Assembly: GCA_050180895.1 (NCBI GenBank)
Contig: JBFXDS010000005.1
Coordinates: 62,001-126,000 of the forward strand
DNA from: JBGPEQ01 sp050180895
Lineage (GTDB): Bacteria; Pseudomonadota; Alphaproteobacteria; Dongiales; Dongiaceae
DNA: 64,000 nt
Direction: 5' to 3'
Shown here: in pieces, positions 25,480-33,184 of the stretch
Numbering within the stretch: the stretch's first letter is position 1
Layout: every line of letters starts with the position of its first letter
Notes under the pieces: model-generated
Databases searched by the model: none
What the model saw: only the letters and a program-made list of their open reading frames with translations
What the model was told of the DNA's origin: nothing
Translations under genes and position numbers: made by a program

Positions 25480-26184
25480 CTAGAATTTCTCCACCCACGG
25501 CCGCAGGTCCATCTCCAGCGTCCAGGCGTTGCGCGGCTGCGCATGCAGTTGCCAATAGACCTCCGCGATCGACTCGTCATGGAGAAAGGCATCGGGACCG
25601 CGGTCGCGCTGCGAGCGATTCGGGCGATGCTCGGCCGCGATCTGCCCGTCGATGATGACATGGGCGACGTGGATCCCCTTCGGCCCGAGTTCGCGGGCCA
25701 TGCTCTGCGCCAGCGCGCGCAGGCCGAACTTGCCGACGGCCAGGTTGGCGAAGTTGGCGCCGCCGCGTAGCGAGGCTGTCGCGCCGGTGAACAGGATCGT
25801 GCCGCGCGACCGGGGGGCCATCGCGCGGGCCGCCTCGCGCCCGATCAGGAAACCGCCGAAGCAGCCGATGCGCCAGCAGCGTTCGAACTCCGCCGCTTCC
25901 GTATCGACGACGGCCCGCGGCAGGAAGGCGCCGGCGTTGTAGACGACCAGGGAAGGCTCGCCGAAATCGCGCTTCACTGCGGCGAACAGCTCGATCACGC
26001 TCTTCTCGTCGGTGGCATCGCAGCCGTAGCCGCGGGCGCCGAGATCCTTGGCGATGGTCGTCACCCGGTCCTTGTCGCGCGCGACAGCCGCGACCAGCAG
26101 GCCGGCCTTGACGAACCTGCGGGACAGCGCCGCCCCCAAACCGGGACCGACGCCGACGACGATCGCGACATCGCTCGATGCCAT
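25480..26184 (-). CDS. SDR-fold protein lacking the canonical catalytic Tyr
   Basis: This 234-aa Rossmann-fold protein has a cofactor loop GVGPGLGAALSRRFVKAG, the NAG motif in VVYNAGAFLP and a late FALRALAQSMARELGPKG-like segment (here FGLRALAQSMARELGPKG). In ordinary short-chain dehydrogenases this segment is preceded by YxxxK. Here the Lys is kept (AVGKFG) but the position of the Tyr is Leu in NLAVGK. A branch of proteobacterial SDRs shares this change, so it may be a family trait and not a recent loss. A dehydrogenase reaction should not be assumed. It is upstream of and probably co-transcribed with the thioesterase. Confidence 0.8.
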   Translation of the reverse strand: MASSDVAIVVGVGPGLGAALSRRFVKAGLLVAAVARDKDRVTTIAKDLGARGYGCDATDEKSVIELFAAVKRDFGEPSLVVYNAGAFLPRAVVDTEAAEFERCWRIGCFGGFLIGREAARAMAPRSRGTILFTGATASLRGGANFANLAVGKFGLRALAQSMARELGPKGIHVAHVIIDGQIAAEHRPNRSQRDRGPDAFLHDESIAEVYWQLHAQPRNAWTLEMDLRPWVEKF

Positions 26185-26464
26185 TGCCGATTGCCCTCAG
26201 CAATCATTTGTTGCCCATTCGTCTATGAATAGCCGGTTAACGGGGGGCGCCGTCAACCGTGCCGAGAGGTCTTCCCTGAGTCGGGGGCACGGTCCTGCAA
26301 CGGGTCGAAATCACGTTCGAGGTCAAGCGCGTGGCAGCCGCTGCGCCGCCGCCCGGCGGTCGTCCCGATCGCAGTGCGGGCACGGCGCTGTTAGCGTTTC
26401 GATAAGGTAAATGACTGTTCCGCCACAAAAAAGTCATCCTGCGGTCGGTCGTTTACCGGTCCAT

Positions 26465-26479
26465 TTAAGGGTTCGTTCA
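26465..26479. promoter_or_regulatory. Near-consensus CtrA box upstream of the pilin
   Basis: The 347-bp gap 26185-26531 before the Flp pilin contains TTAA-GGGTTCG-TTCA at 26465-26479, one base from the CtrA consensus TTAA-N7-TTAA, 53 bp before the start codon. CtrA controls pilA in Caulobacter, which makes the position suggestive. An imperfect inverted repeat (ATGACT...AGTCAT) lies at about 26411-26437. The rest of the gap shows no gene. Confidence 0.3.
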
Positions 26480-26531
26480 TAGGTTGAAGGCATTCTCCTT
26501 CGCGGGACATTTCAGGAAGGAGACCCAATCA

Positions 26532-26705
26532 ATGAAGACCCTGATCAATTTCGTGAAGGACGAGTCCGGCGCCACCGCGATCGAGTACGGCCTGATCGCC
26601 GCTCTCGTTGCCGTCGGCCTGATCGCCGCTCTGACGGCTCTGGGCGACTCGCTGTCCGAGATCTTCTACTTCGTGTCCACGACTCTCGACACGGCGCAGC
26701 AGTAA
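26532..26705 (+). CDS. Flp/Fap-type pilin
   Basis: This 57-aa class III prepilin of Tad pili has a short basic leader and the processing site and hydrophobic stretch DESGATAIEYGLIAALVAVG, in which cleavage should follow the Gly before ATAIEY with Glu at position 5 of the mature pilin. LIAALTALGDSLSEIF completes the helix. AAGGAGA lies 9 nt before the ATG at 26532. The gene stands alone; tad/cpa secretion genes must be elsewhere. Two strong hairpins follow it, as expected for a highly expressed short transcript. Confidence 0.95.
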   Translation: MKTLINFVKDESGATAIEYGLIAALVAVGLIAALTALGDSLSEIFYFVSTTLDTAQQ

Positions 26706-26759
26706 TCGTCCTCGACGCCTCCAGCCATCGGCAGAGGCGTCTGGATCGAACATCAGTGG

Positions 26760-26792
26760 TCTTCCGGGCGGATCAGCGATCCGCCCGGAAGA
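26760..26792 (+). repeat. 15-bp stem hairpin after the pilin gene
   Basis: TCTTCCGGGCGGATC, a 3-nt loop AGC, and GATCCGCCCGGAAGA form a perfect 15-bp stem 54 bp after the pilin stop. No U-tract follows, so it may stabilise the 3' end of the pilin mRNA rather than terminate it. Confidence 0.6.
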
Positions 26793-26799
26793 ATACGAC

Positions 26800-26840
26800 A
26801 AGAAGGGCGTGCGCTCCGTCGCACGCCCTTCTTGCTTTTG
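26800..26840 (+). terminator. Rho-independent terminator of the pilin gene
   Basis: AAGAAGGGCGTGCG, a 6-nt loop, and CGCACGCCCTTCTT form a perfect 14-bp stem at 26800-26833, followed by GCTTTTG. It is the clearest intrinsic terminator in the window. The sequence from 26841 to 27076 after it holds no convincing gene. Confidence 0.85.
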
Positions 26841-27076
26841 TAGTCATCGTCATCGTGTGCCGCCCTGTTTACACGATGTTAGGCATCCAGCCCTATGGTC
26901 GCCTCGCGGCCGTGGTACCGAGCACGAAAGTCCGCTTCCGCAGGGATTGGGGCCGAAGGGTCATGATGCTGCTCGACATCCAGCCGGTGGCTCCGTCGGA
27001 TCCGCTGACGCCGTGGGTGCCAAAGATCGCAACGGTCGCCCGCCCTCGACCGCTGCTGTTCGGGACATAGGACGCC

Positions 27077-28249
27077 ATGTCGGATACGGTGATCGGACAG
27101 ACGCCGCCGCGCTTGCTGCCGGCCGAACCTCCCCGGGCGATCGCTGGCTACGACTCCGCACCGTGGAATCGCCGGTTGCGGCAGCAGTTCCTGCAGTCGC
27201 TGCGCGCACATTCGCTGTTTATCGTCATGGTCGTGACCTATGTCGTCGCGGGTTGGTTGACACCGCGTCTCACCGGCGTCGCGGTTCCGTTCTCTCCGGA
27301 TCTCTACAGCACCAAACTGTTCGTCCTCACGGCCGCGTTCCTTGTCGTCACCGGCATCGGCTACCTGGCCTACATCATGATCGCCGTCAGGCCCGCCCAA
27401 CTTCTGTGCTATCTCGGCGCTAGCTTGCGCGATCGTGTCGTCGTGCTGGATCGCCTGTGGACCGCTTTGCCGGTGTTTCTGCTGCTGCCGCTGCTGATGT
27501 CCACCTTCACCTACTTCAAGTTCCTCATCCCGTACGTCCGGCCTTTCACGTTCGATCACACCTTCGCGCAATGGGATCGAAGTCTGCACCTCGGCTACGA
27601 GCCCTGGGAACTGCTGCAGCCGATCCTGGGCTATCCGTTGGTCTCGGCGGTCGTCAATTCGATCTACAATTTGTGGCTCTTCGTCTTGTTCGGCGTCCTC
27701 CTGTGGCAGAGCTTCAGCTTGGCAAGACCACGGTTGCGGATGCGCTATCTCATCAGCTTCGTGCTGATTTGGATCCTTCTGGGACATGTCGCGGCGACCC
27801 TGCTGTCGTCGGCGGGGCCGGTCTACTACGGTCGCGTCACCGGCCTCGGCGATCCGTTCGCACCGCTCATGGCCTATTTGCATCAGGTGGACCAGGCGAT
27901 TCCGCTGCCAGCCCTGGTCGTTCAGGAGATGTTGTGGCACTCCTACGCGAACCGTGATCTTGGTGTCGGCAGCGGCATCTCGGCGATGCCCAGCCTGCAC
28001 GTCGCCACAAGCTTCTCCTTCGCGCTGCTCGGCTTCGCGATTCGGCGCTGGCTTGGCATCCTGTTCGTTGCCTTCGTCGCTGCCATCATGGTCGGCTCGG
28101 TCCACCTCGGCTGGCACTATGCCATCGACGGCTATGTCGCCATCGTCGGCACTTGGGCGATCTGGTGGATGGTCGGCTGGTTCCTCGATTGGCCGATGGT
28201 CGCGCGTCTGCTGTGGGGTGATCGCACGGCAGCCGCGGCCCGTCATTAA
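27077..28249 (+). CDS. PAP2-superfamily integral membrane protein, first copy
   Basis: This 390-aa polytopic membrane protein has about seven helices and a C-terminal PAP2-type site: GISAMPSLHVATSFSF (motif with the nucleophile-region His) and GSVHLGWHYAIDGYVA (second His and Asp). The earlier K-x6-RP motif is not obvious. This arrangement resembles the Aur1/Ipt1-like branch, which transfers phosphoinositol or phosphate head groups, rather than soluble phosphatases. The natural lipid substrate is unknown. It lies 88 bp before a close paralogue in the same direction. Confidence 0.82.
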   Translation: MSDTVIGQTPPRLLPAEPPRAIAGYDSAPWNRRLRQQFLQSLRAHSLFIVMVVTYVVAGWLTPRLTGVAVPFSPDLYSTKLFVLTAAFLVVTGIGYLAYIMIAVRPAQLLCYLGASLRDRVVVLDRLWTALPVFLLLPLLMSTFTYFKFLIPYVRPFTFDHTFAQWDRSLHLGYEPWELLQPILGYPLVSAVVNSIYNLWLFVLFGVLLWQSFSLARPRLRMRYLISFVLIWILLGHVAATLLSSAGPVYYGRVTGLGDPFAPLMAYLHQVDQAIPLPALVVQEMLWHSYANRDLGVGSGISAMPSLHVATSFSFALLGFAIRRWLGILFVAFVAAIMVGSVHLGWHYAIDGYVAIVGTWAIWWMVGWFLDWPMVARLLWGDRTAAAARH

Positions 28250-28337
28250 GCCGATCTTAAGGCCGCCAAAGCTAAGCTGCTACCTCAGCCGCCCTGCCTC
28301 CGTCCCGGCGGCAGCTCCTACCTGTTAAGGCCCGGGC

Positions 28338-29468
28338 ATGTCGGTCGACTACGTGGCACCATCCGGCAGCAACGCGGCCCTACGCGACGCGAGCGCGCGG
28401 ACGACGACGATCCTGCTGCGCTCTCTGCGTGCGCACACGCCGTTCATCGCACTGGTCGCAGTCTATGTGTTGGCGGAACTCTATCTGCCGGCCTGGCTCG
28501 GCATCGCTGCACCGTTCAAGCCGGCGTTCTCCTACAACTTTTTCGCTTCGATGAGTGGCCTCACGCTGGCCGTGCCGGCTTGCCTCTATGTGCTCTACGT
28601 CATGGTCTTCGTCCGGCCGCCGCGGCTGCTGGTGCATCTGGCCGGTCAGTTCCGACGTTTCGCCAATGCGGAGCGGATCGTCACCGTGCTGCCGGTGTTC
28701 CTGCTGTTCCCGTTCTTCGGATCGGCGTTTTCCTACTTCCGCGTGTACATCCCGAGCTTCCAGCCCTTCAGCTGGGATCCGGCCTTTGCCCAGTGGGACA
28801 ACTGGCTGCATGGCGGTATCGCGCCGTGGGAGTTGCTGCAGCCGATCATCGGCTATCCCTATGTCACGGCGATCATCAACGGCTTCTATCATCTGTGGTT
28901 CGTCGTGATGTTCGGGGTCGTGCTCTGGCAGATGGGCAGCCTGAAACGGCCGCGGGTGCGCATGCAGTTCTTTCTCACCTTCGTCTTGCTGTGGGCTCTC
29001 CTGGGCAATGTGGCGGCGACGCTGCTGTCTTCCGCCGGGCCGGTCTATTTCGGCCGCGTGACGGGCCTGCCCGATCCGTTCGCGCCGCTCATGGCCTATC
29101 TGCACGCCGCCAACGAGGTAGTGCCGGTTCTGGCGCTCAATGTGCAGGATATGCTGTGGACGTCCTATATGGAGAACGGCTTGGCGATCATCGGCGGCAT
29201 GACCGCGATGCCGAGCATGCACATGGCGACCTGTACCTCCTTCGCGCTTGTCGGCTTCGCGGCCGACCGGCGGCTCGGTTGGTTGTTTACGGCATTCGCC
29301 GCGATCGTGCAGATCGGGTCCGTCCATCTCGGCTGGCACTACGCCATCGACGGATATGTCGCGGTGGTCGGCACCTGCCTGATCTGGCTGGTGGTCGGCT
29401 GGCTTCTCCGCCATCCCGTCGTCACACGCCTGCTCTGGGGAACGGAGACCGCCGCCCGCGGCGTCTGA
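28338..29468 (+). CDS. PAP2-superfamily integral membrane protein, second copy
   Basis: This 376-aa paralogue of the preceding gene is alike along its whole length. Both have LLRSLRAHTPFI-type starts, PWELLQPIIGYP, LLGNVAATLLSSAGPVYFGR and VTGLPDPFAPLMAYLH. The PAP2 site reads GGMTAMPSMHMATCTSFAL and GSVHLGWHYAIDGYVAV. The change of Leu to Met next to the His (SMHMA against SLHVA) is the main active-site difference. It probably arose by tandem duplication and may act on a related lipid head group. It converges on tonB, 18 bp away. Confidence 0.82.
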   Translation: MSVDYVAPSGSNAALRDASARTTTILLRSLRAHTPFIALVAVYVLAELYLPAWLGIAAPFKPAFSYNFFASMSGLTLAVPACLYVLYVMVFVRPPRLLVHLAGQFRRFANAERIVTVLPVFLLFPFFGSAFSYFRVYIPSFQPFSWDPAFAQWDNWLHGGIAPWELLQPIIGYPYVTAIINGFYHLWFVVMFGVVLWQMGSLKRPRVRMQFFLTFVLLWALLGNVAATLLSSAGPVYFGRVTGLPDPFAPLMAYLHAANEVVPVLALNVQDMLWTSYMENGLAIIGGMTAMPSMHMATCTSFALVGFAADRRLGWLFTAFAAIVQIGSVHLGWHYAIDGYVAVVGTCLIWLVVGWLLRHPVVTRLLWGTETAARGV

Positions 29469-29486
29469 CGGACCCTCGCTTCCGCC

Positions 29487-30521
29487 TCAGTTCAGCACGA
29501 ATTGCACCGGCACCACGAATTCCAGCCGCGCGTCCTGCATCTCCGCGGGCGCTGCCGGGAGCGGCGCGGCGCGGCGGATCATCGCCTCGACCTCCTCGTC
29601 GAGGACGGTGTGGCCCGAGCTCTTCTCGATGCGGTAGCTGAGGACACGGCCGTCGCGGTCCATGGTGAAATGGAGCAGGGCGGTGCCCTGGAGGTGGCGC
29701 ACGCGCGCGCGCCGCGGATACTTCTTGTGGCGCTCGAGCCAGGCCTGCAGCAGGACGAGGTAGTCGGCGTCACCCGCCCGCGCGCTGGAGGTAACATCGG
29801 AGGCGCCGCTCCGGGTGTCCGGCGCGCCGTCGCCAGTGTTGCCGGCGGAGGTCGAGACCTTGTCGCTCTCTTGCTCGCCGGCCGTCGCCGTCACCTTGGC
29901 TGTCTCGACCGCGTTCGGCGGCGCCGGCGCCTGCTTCACAGGGGTCTTCTGCGGCGCGGGCCGGGCCTTCGCGACCTCCAGGGGCGCAGACTTGACCGGC
30001 TCCGGCTGCGCGGCGGCTTTCTCCTCCGGCGGGGGCTCCGGCGCTACCGTTTCCGGCGGCAGCTCGGCGATCTCGCGCGGAGCGACCGGCGTGTCGTTGT
30101 CCGGAACCGGGGGCAAGGCGACGGCATCCGGCGCGACCGCCGTCAGCGTCGTCTCCGGTGTCGGCTCCGCAGCCGTCTCCGGCGTTCTGTCGTTGTCCGG
30201 TTCGGGCACCGTCGGCGCGACGGCATCGACTGCGGTCGCCGTCACTGTCTCCGGCTCGGCGGGAACCGTCGTCTCGGCGGCGTCGACCGTCTTGGTGACC
30301 TCCTCTAGGTCGGGTGCCGTATCGACGGTCTCCAGCTCCGGCGCGGTTTCGCTCCCCGGCGTTCCCGTCGATCCGCCGACGGCCGCCAGGGAGACGACGA
30401 TGCCGGCGCTGCCGGCGCCTCCCGCGCCGGCCGGGCGGTCGTCGAGCAGCAGCGGCACGAGCACGGCACCGTGCAGCAGCACGGCCGCGATGATCGACGC
30501 GCGGCTGGCGGCTCGCTCCAT
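29487..30521 (-). CDS. tonB: TonB energy-transducing protein
   Basis: This 344-aa TonB couples the ExbBD proton channel to outer-membrane receptors. It has an N-terminal membrane anchor (SIIAAVLLHGAVLVPLLL, with the conserved His), a long Pro/Glu/Thr-rich periplasmic spacer (residues about 50-250) and a C-terminal TonB domain with LQAWLERHKKYPRRARVRHL, then GTALLHFTMDRDGRVLSYRI and VPVQFVLN. The spacer is longer than usual and unusually acidic. It begins 7 bp after exbD and is the last gene of the hemP-exbB-exbD-tonB group. Confidence 0.92.
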   Translation of the reverse strand: MERAASRASIIAAVLLHGAVLVPLLLDDRPAGAGGAGSAGIVVSLAAVGGSTGTPGSETAPELETVDTAPDLEEVTKTVDAAETTVPAEPETVTATAVDAVAPTVPEPDNDRTPETAAEPTPETTLTAVAPDAVALPPVPDNDTPVAPREIAELPPETVAPEPPPEEKAAAQPEPVKSAPLEVAKARPAPQKTPVKQAPAPPNAVETAKVTATAGEQESDKVSTSAGNTGDGAPDTRSGASDVTSSARAGDADYLVLLQAWLERHKKYPRRARVRHLQGTALLHFTMDRDGRVLSYRIEKSSGHTVLDEEVEAMIRRAAPLPAAPAEMQDARLEFVVPVQFVLN

Positions 30522-30528
30522 CGTTCCG

Positions 30529-30978
30529 TCACCGCGCCTTCACGGGCGTAGCCGGCATGGTTCCCTCGGCGATCAGCGAGACCTTGGTGAACCCCGACTG
30601 GTTGACGAGGGCGATCACCTCCATCACCCGGCCATAGGCGAGCGCCTGGTCGCCGCGGACATAGACCGTGGTCTCCGGGTCTTGGGGCGCCAGCGCGGCC
30701 AGGCGGGGTTGCAGCTCCGTCATCGTCAGCGGCTCTTCGCCGAGATAGACGGCGCCGTCGCGCGTGACGCTGACGATGACCGGTTCGCGCGGCGGCCCGA
30801 TCGGCGTCGCGCTGGTCTTCGGCAACTGCAGCGGCACGCCCACCATCATCAACGGCGCCGCGACCATGAAGATGATCAGCAGCACCAGCATCACGTCGAC
30901 CAGCGGCGTGACGTTGATGTCGGCCAGAGGCCGATACTCGCCGTCGGCGCCGCCGCTGTCGGATAGCCGGGCGGCCAT
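30529..30978 (-). CDS. exbD: ExbD proton-channel subunit
   Basis: This 149-aa ExbD has one membrane helix containing the essential Asp in LADINVTPLVDVMLVLLIIF, followed by a periplasmic domain ending in ALVNQSGFTKVSLIAE. It works with ExbB and TonB to harness the proton gradient. Its ATG overlaps the exbB stop by 1 nt (TAATG at 30976-30980). The tail MPATPVKAR is extra. Confidence 0.95.
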   Translation of the reverse strand: MAARLSDSGGADGEYRPLADINVTPLVDVMLVLLIIFMVAAPLMMVGVPLQLPKTSATPIGPPREPVIVSVTRDGAVYLGEEPLTMTELQPRLAALAPQDPETTVYVRGDQALAYGRVMEVIALVNQSGFTKVSLIAEGTMPATPVKAR

Positions 30979-31769
30979 TATTCGGCCGCGTCCCGCACGG
31001 CGGGGCGCTCGCCGCCGCGCCGCGTCAGCTGCGTCGTCAAGTCGGCGATGACGGCCGATGTCCGCTGTGCCGTGCGGCCGAGGGCTGTCGTCAGCTTGTT
31101 GTAGGCCACGACCGCCGGGATAGCAGCGATCAGGCCGAGTGCGGTGGCGAACAATGCCTCGGCGATTCCGGGCGCGACGACGTCCAGACTGGTGTTGTGG
31201 GACGCGGCGATCGCCGTGAAGCTGTTCATGATGCCCCAGACGGTGCCGAACAGTCCGATGAAGGGTGCAGTCGAACCGACGGTGGCGAGGAACGGCAAGC
31301 CCGGCTCGATCGTGCGCAGTCGCGCCGCCATGACGCCGCGCATCGCCCGCTCGCAGCGCTCGCGCGCCTCGCCGGCGGTTTCGTCGCCGGCGCGCTCCGC
31401 TGCCTCGCGCGCTCCGGCCTCCAGGACGGCCGCGGCCAGGTCCGAGGACGGCCGCGCCGCTGCGCCGCCGCGGACCGCGTCCTCGAATTGCCGGACCTCG
31501 CGGCGCAAGCGAGCCAACCGTACCGCCTTGTCGAAGATGACGGCCCAGCAGCCGATCGAAGCCAGCGCCAGCAGGATCATCACCGCCTGCACGATTGCGT
31601 CGGCCTGGAGGAAGAGGGCAACCGCCGACAGATCGTGCGCCGGCGGCGGCACGGTCGTAATCAGGCTGGGGTCGGCGGCGAGGTTTGGATCGGCCGCAAC
31701 CAGGTTTGGATCGGCAGGGATGAGACCGGGATTGGCGGCGGCGTCCGGAGGTGCGGTCGTCGGGTCCAT
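30978..31769 (-). CDS. exbB: ExbB proton-channel subunit with repeat N-terminus
   Basis: This 263-aa ExbB/MotA/TolQ family protein has three membrane helices (IVQAVMILLALASIGCWAVIF, LPFLATVGSTAPFIGLFGTVWG and IAEALFATALGLIAAIPAVV). The GLFGTVWGIMNSF motif and the following pore helix are standard. The N-terminus is unusual: LIPADPNLVAADPNLAADPSL repeats a PNL unit that is also visible as repeated GGTTTGGATCGGC in the DNA. This segment would lie in the periplasm before the first helix. It starts 12 bp after the preceding gene on the same strand. Confidence 0.94.
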   Translation of the reverse strand: MDPTTAPPDAAANPGLIPADPNLVAADPNLAADPSLITTVPPPAHDLSAVALFLQADAIVQAVMILLALASIGCWAVIFDKAVRLARLRREVRQFEDAVRGGAAARPSSDLAAAVLEAGAREAAERAGDETAGEARERCERAMRGVMAARLRTIEPGLPFLATVGSTAPFIGLFGTVWGIMNSFTAIAASHNTSLDVVAPGIAEALFATALGLIAAIPAVVAYNKLTTALGRTAQRTSAVIADLTTQLTRRGGERPAVRDAAE

Positions 31770-31781
31770 GCGTCTTCGTCC

Positions 31782-32321
31782 TTACTTGCTGATGCTGACG
31801 GAGGCGCGGGTGCTGACGGCCAGCGCCTCGACGCAATCAGCCGTCTCGCCGGCACCGCCGCGGCAATCCAGCACGTCATTCACCAGCACCGAGCCGATGC
31901 TGCCGCACGCGAGTGCATCGACATCGAACAGCTTGACGGATGTCTTGCGCGCGCGCAGCGGTGCGACGTCGACGGCGATGCGGCGGGCGATGATTCCGTC
32001 TGGACCGAACAGCACGAGGTCGAGCTTGTAGCCTGTGAAACCGTCTGCCGACATGTTCTCCAGCACCAAATGGATGCGGCAGCTCTGCTCCCTGTCCTCG
32101 AGCTTGTTGAGCTCGAGGCGGACCTGCTCATCGGCCGCATGCATTGTCCCGGTCGGGAATGTCAGCAGGAACGCCGTGGCCATGCCGATCTTTGCGGCGA
32201 AGGCCGACGAAAGCCATGCGTCCTTTCGTGAGAGGCGCCCGTTTCGAATGCGACCCGTCACGGCTCGGTCGAGGGAAACGGCGCGCCGCAATCTCGGCAC
32301 GATATCGCGTGGTTGAGTCAC
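31782..32321 (-). CDS. Secreted protein of unknown function in the TonB operon
   Basis: This 179-aa protein has an internal signal-like segment (FAAKIGMATAFLLTFPTGTMHA, then ADEQVRLELNKLED) and a beta-rich mature part with CRIHLVLENMSADGFTGYKL, then DLVLFGPDGIIARRIAVDVA and KTSVKLFDVDALAC. Similar small proteins are found upstream of exbBD-tonB in other Alphaproteobacteria. The four mature Cys (CRIH, ALACG, LDCRG, ADCVE) could form two disulfides. The GTG at 32321 is preferred because GAGGAGG lies 5 nt before it; later starts at 32261 or 32183 would shorten the leader. Function is unknown; a role with the TonB system is inferred from position. Confidence 0.72.
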   Translation of the reverse strand: MTQPRDIVPRLRRAVSLDRAVTGRIRNGRLSRKDAWLSSAFAAKIGMATAFLLTFPTGTMHAADEQVRLELNKLEDREQSCRIHLVLENMSADGFTGYKLDLVLFGPDGIIARRIAVDVAPLRARKTSVKLFDVDALACGSIGSVLVNDVLDCRGGAGETADCVEALAVSTRASVSISK

Positions 32322-32559
32322 CGAATCCTCCTCGTCCCGCGGCTGTTGCAAGAACCGCCGCAGCCGACATCATCGACAACCGGGACATCCATCGCATGAT
32401 TGCGGCGCGGCAATCTCGATGGCCGTATATCAGCCGATGAGGCGGTGGCGGCGGCGATGCTGGCTTCCTTGCGCTTGGCTTTGGGCTCGCTATTCAGTCA
32501 TGCTCCGTCTGACGCCCCGCCGGACGTTCATGTCGAGCTTCGACGTCGAAGCCGGGACG

Positions 32560-32751
32560 TCACTTGGTCAGAATCAGTCCGCCTCGGCTCGTCTGTTTGA
32601 GCCGGTAGACATGATGGTCGTGCTGGATCACGACTTCGCGCGACGCGCCGAACAGTTCGGCGCTGCGGACATGCCGGATCGTCGCCCCGGCCGGCGGCTC
32701 CGGCCGGCTGATGTCCCTCGCATCCTCTCGCCCGCTGGTGTGCTCTGCCAT
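32560..32751 (-). CDS. hemP: Hemin uptake protein HemP
   Basis: This 63-aa HemP/HmuP-family protein has the C-terminal core TIRHVRSAELFGASREVVIQ followed by HDHHVYRLKQTSRGGLILTK. The order (S-x-x-L-F, G-x-x-E-V-x-I-x-H, Y-x-L-x-x-T, K-L-I-L-T-K) is diagnostic. In rhizobia HmuP is a co-activator for heme-uptake genes. ATG 32751 is chosen because GGGAG lies just upstream; ATG 32772 is an alternative. A Fur-like box lies about 116 bp upstream. No heme receptor or ABC transporter is in the window. Confidence 0.88.
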   Translation of the reverse strand: MAEHTSGREDARDISRPEPPAGATIRHVRSAELFGASREVVIQHDHHVYRLKQTSRGGLILTK

Positions 32752-32866
32752 CGGCGTCTCCCGTTCCGTCATGATCGCTCATGCCCTTGCTTCGGACACA
32801 CAACGCTCCCACGCGATGGCGTCGGAACGCGAGGTTACTCTAAGGGCATGCCGGCACTATTGCAAC

Positions 32867-32881
32867 TGCAAATCATTCGCA
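32867..32881 (-). promoter_or_regulatory. Fur-like operator upstream of hemP
   Basis: TGCAAATCATTCGCA is a 15-bp dyad that matches its own complement at 13 of 15 positions in the middle and ends, around the core AATCATT found in Fur operators. It sits in the 433-bp gap 32752-33184 between divergent hemP and the large flavoprotein gene. A second dyad, GTGTC-AC-GACAC, follows at 32892. Near the flavoprotein, TTGTCC at 33115 and TAAGTA at 33138 are a possible but weak promoter pair. No gene is seen in this gap. Confidence 0.5.
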
Positions 32882-33184
32882 TTCTAGGGCGAGTGTCACG
32901 ACACGCCAAGGGCGCGCCGGTCTATCGAGCGATTCTCGATATCCTCGGTTCGCGTGCGGTCGTTCCGCCATAGCGGACACTTCGTCGGGGCAACTCCCTG
33001 TCGAACAAAAAGGATTTTTGAGGCCCCGGGGTCATTTTGCAGAATCAATGTTTGCCCATGCCGGGAACGGCTATGGTGTTCGGAGCGAGAATCGCGGCCC
33101 TGCGCATCGGCGGCTTGTCCTGCGGTCGGCGCCGGCTTAAGTACTGCTTTCTTGCACTGCACAAACGCTGAACGACGCGCCGCG

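Noticed and set aside
26756..27070. Small protein after the pilin terminator
   Set aside because: The frame starts inside the hairpins and has no family features or ribosome site.
32752..33184. Cobalamin riboswitch before the one-carbon cluster
   Set aside because: No B12-box or matching conserved elements could be found, although the pathway would suit one.
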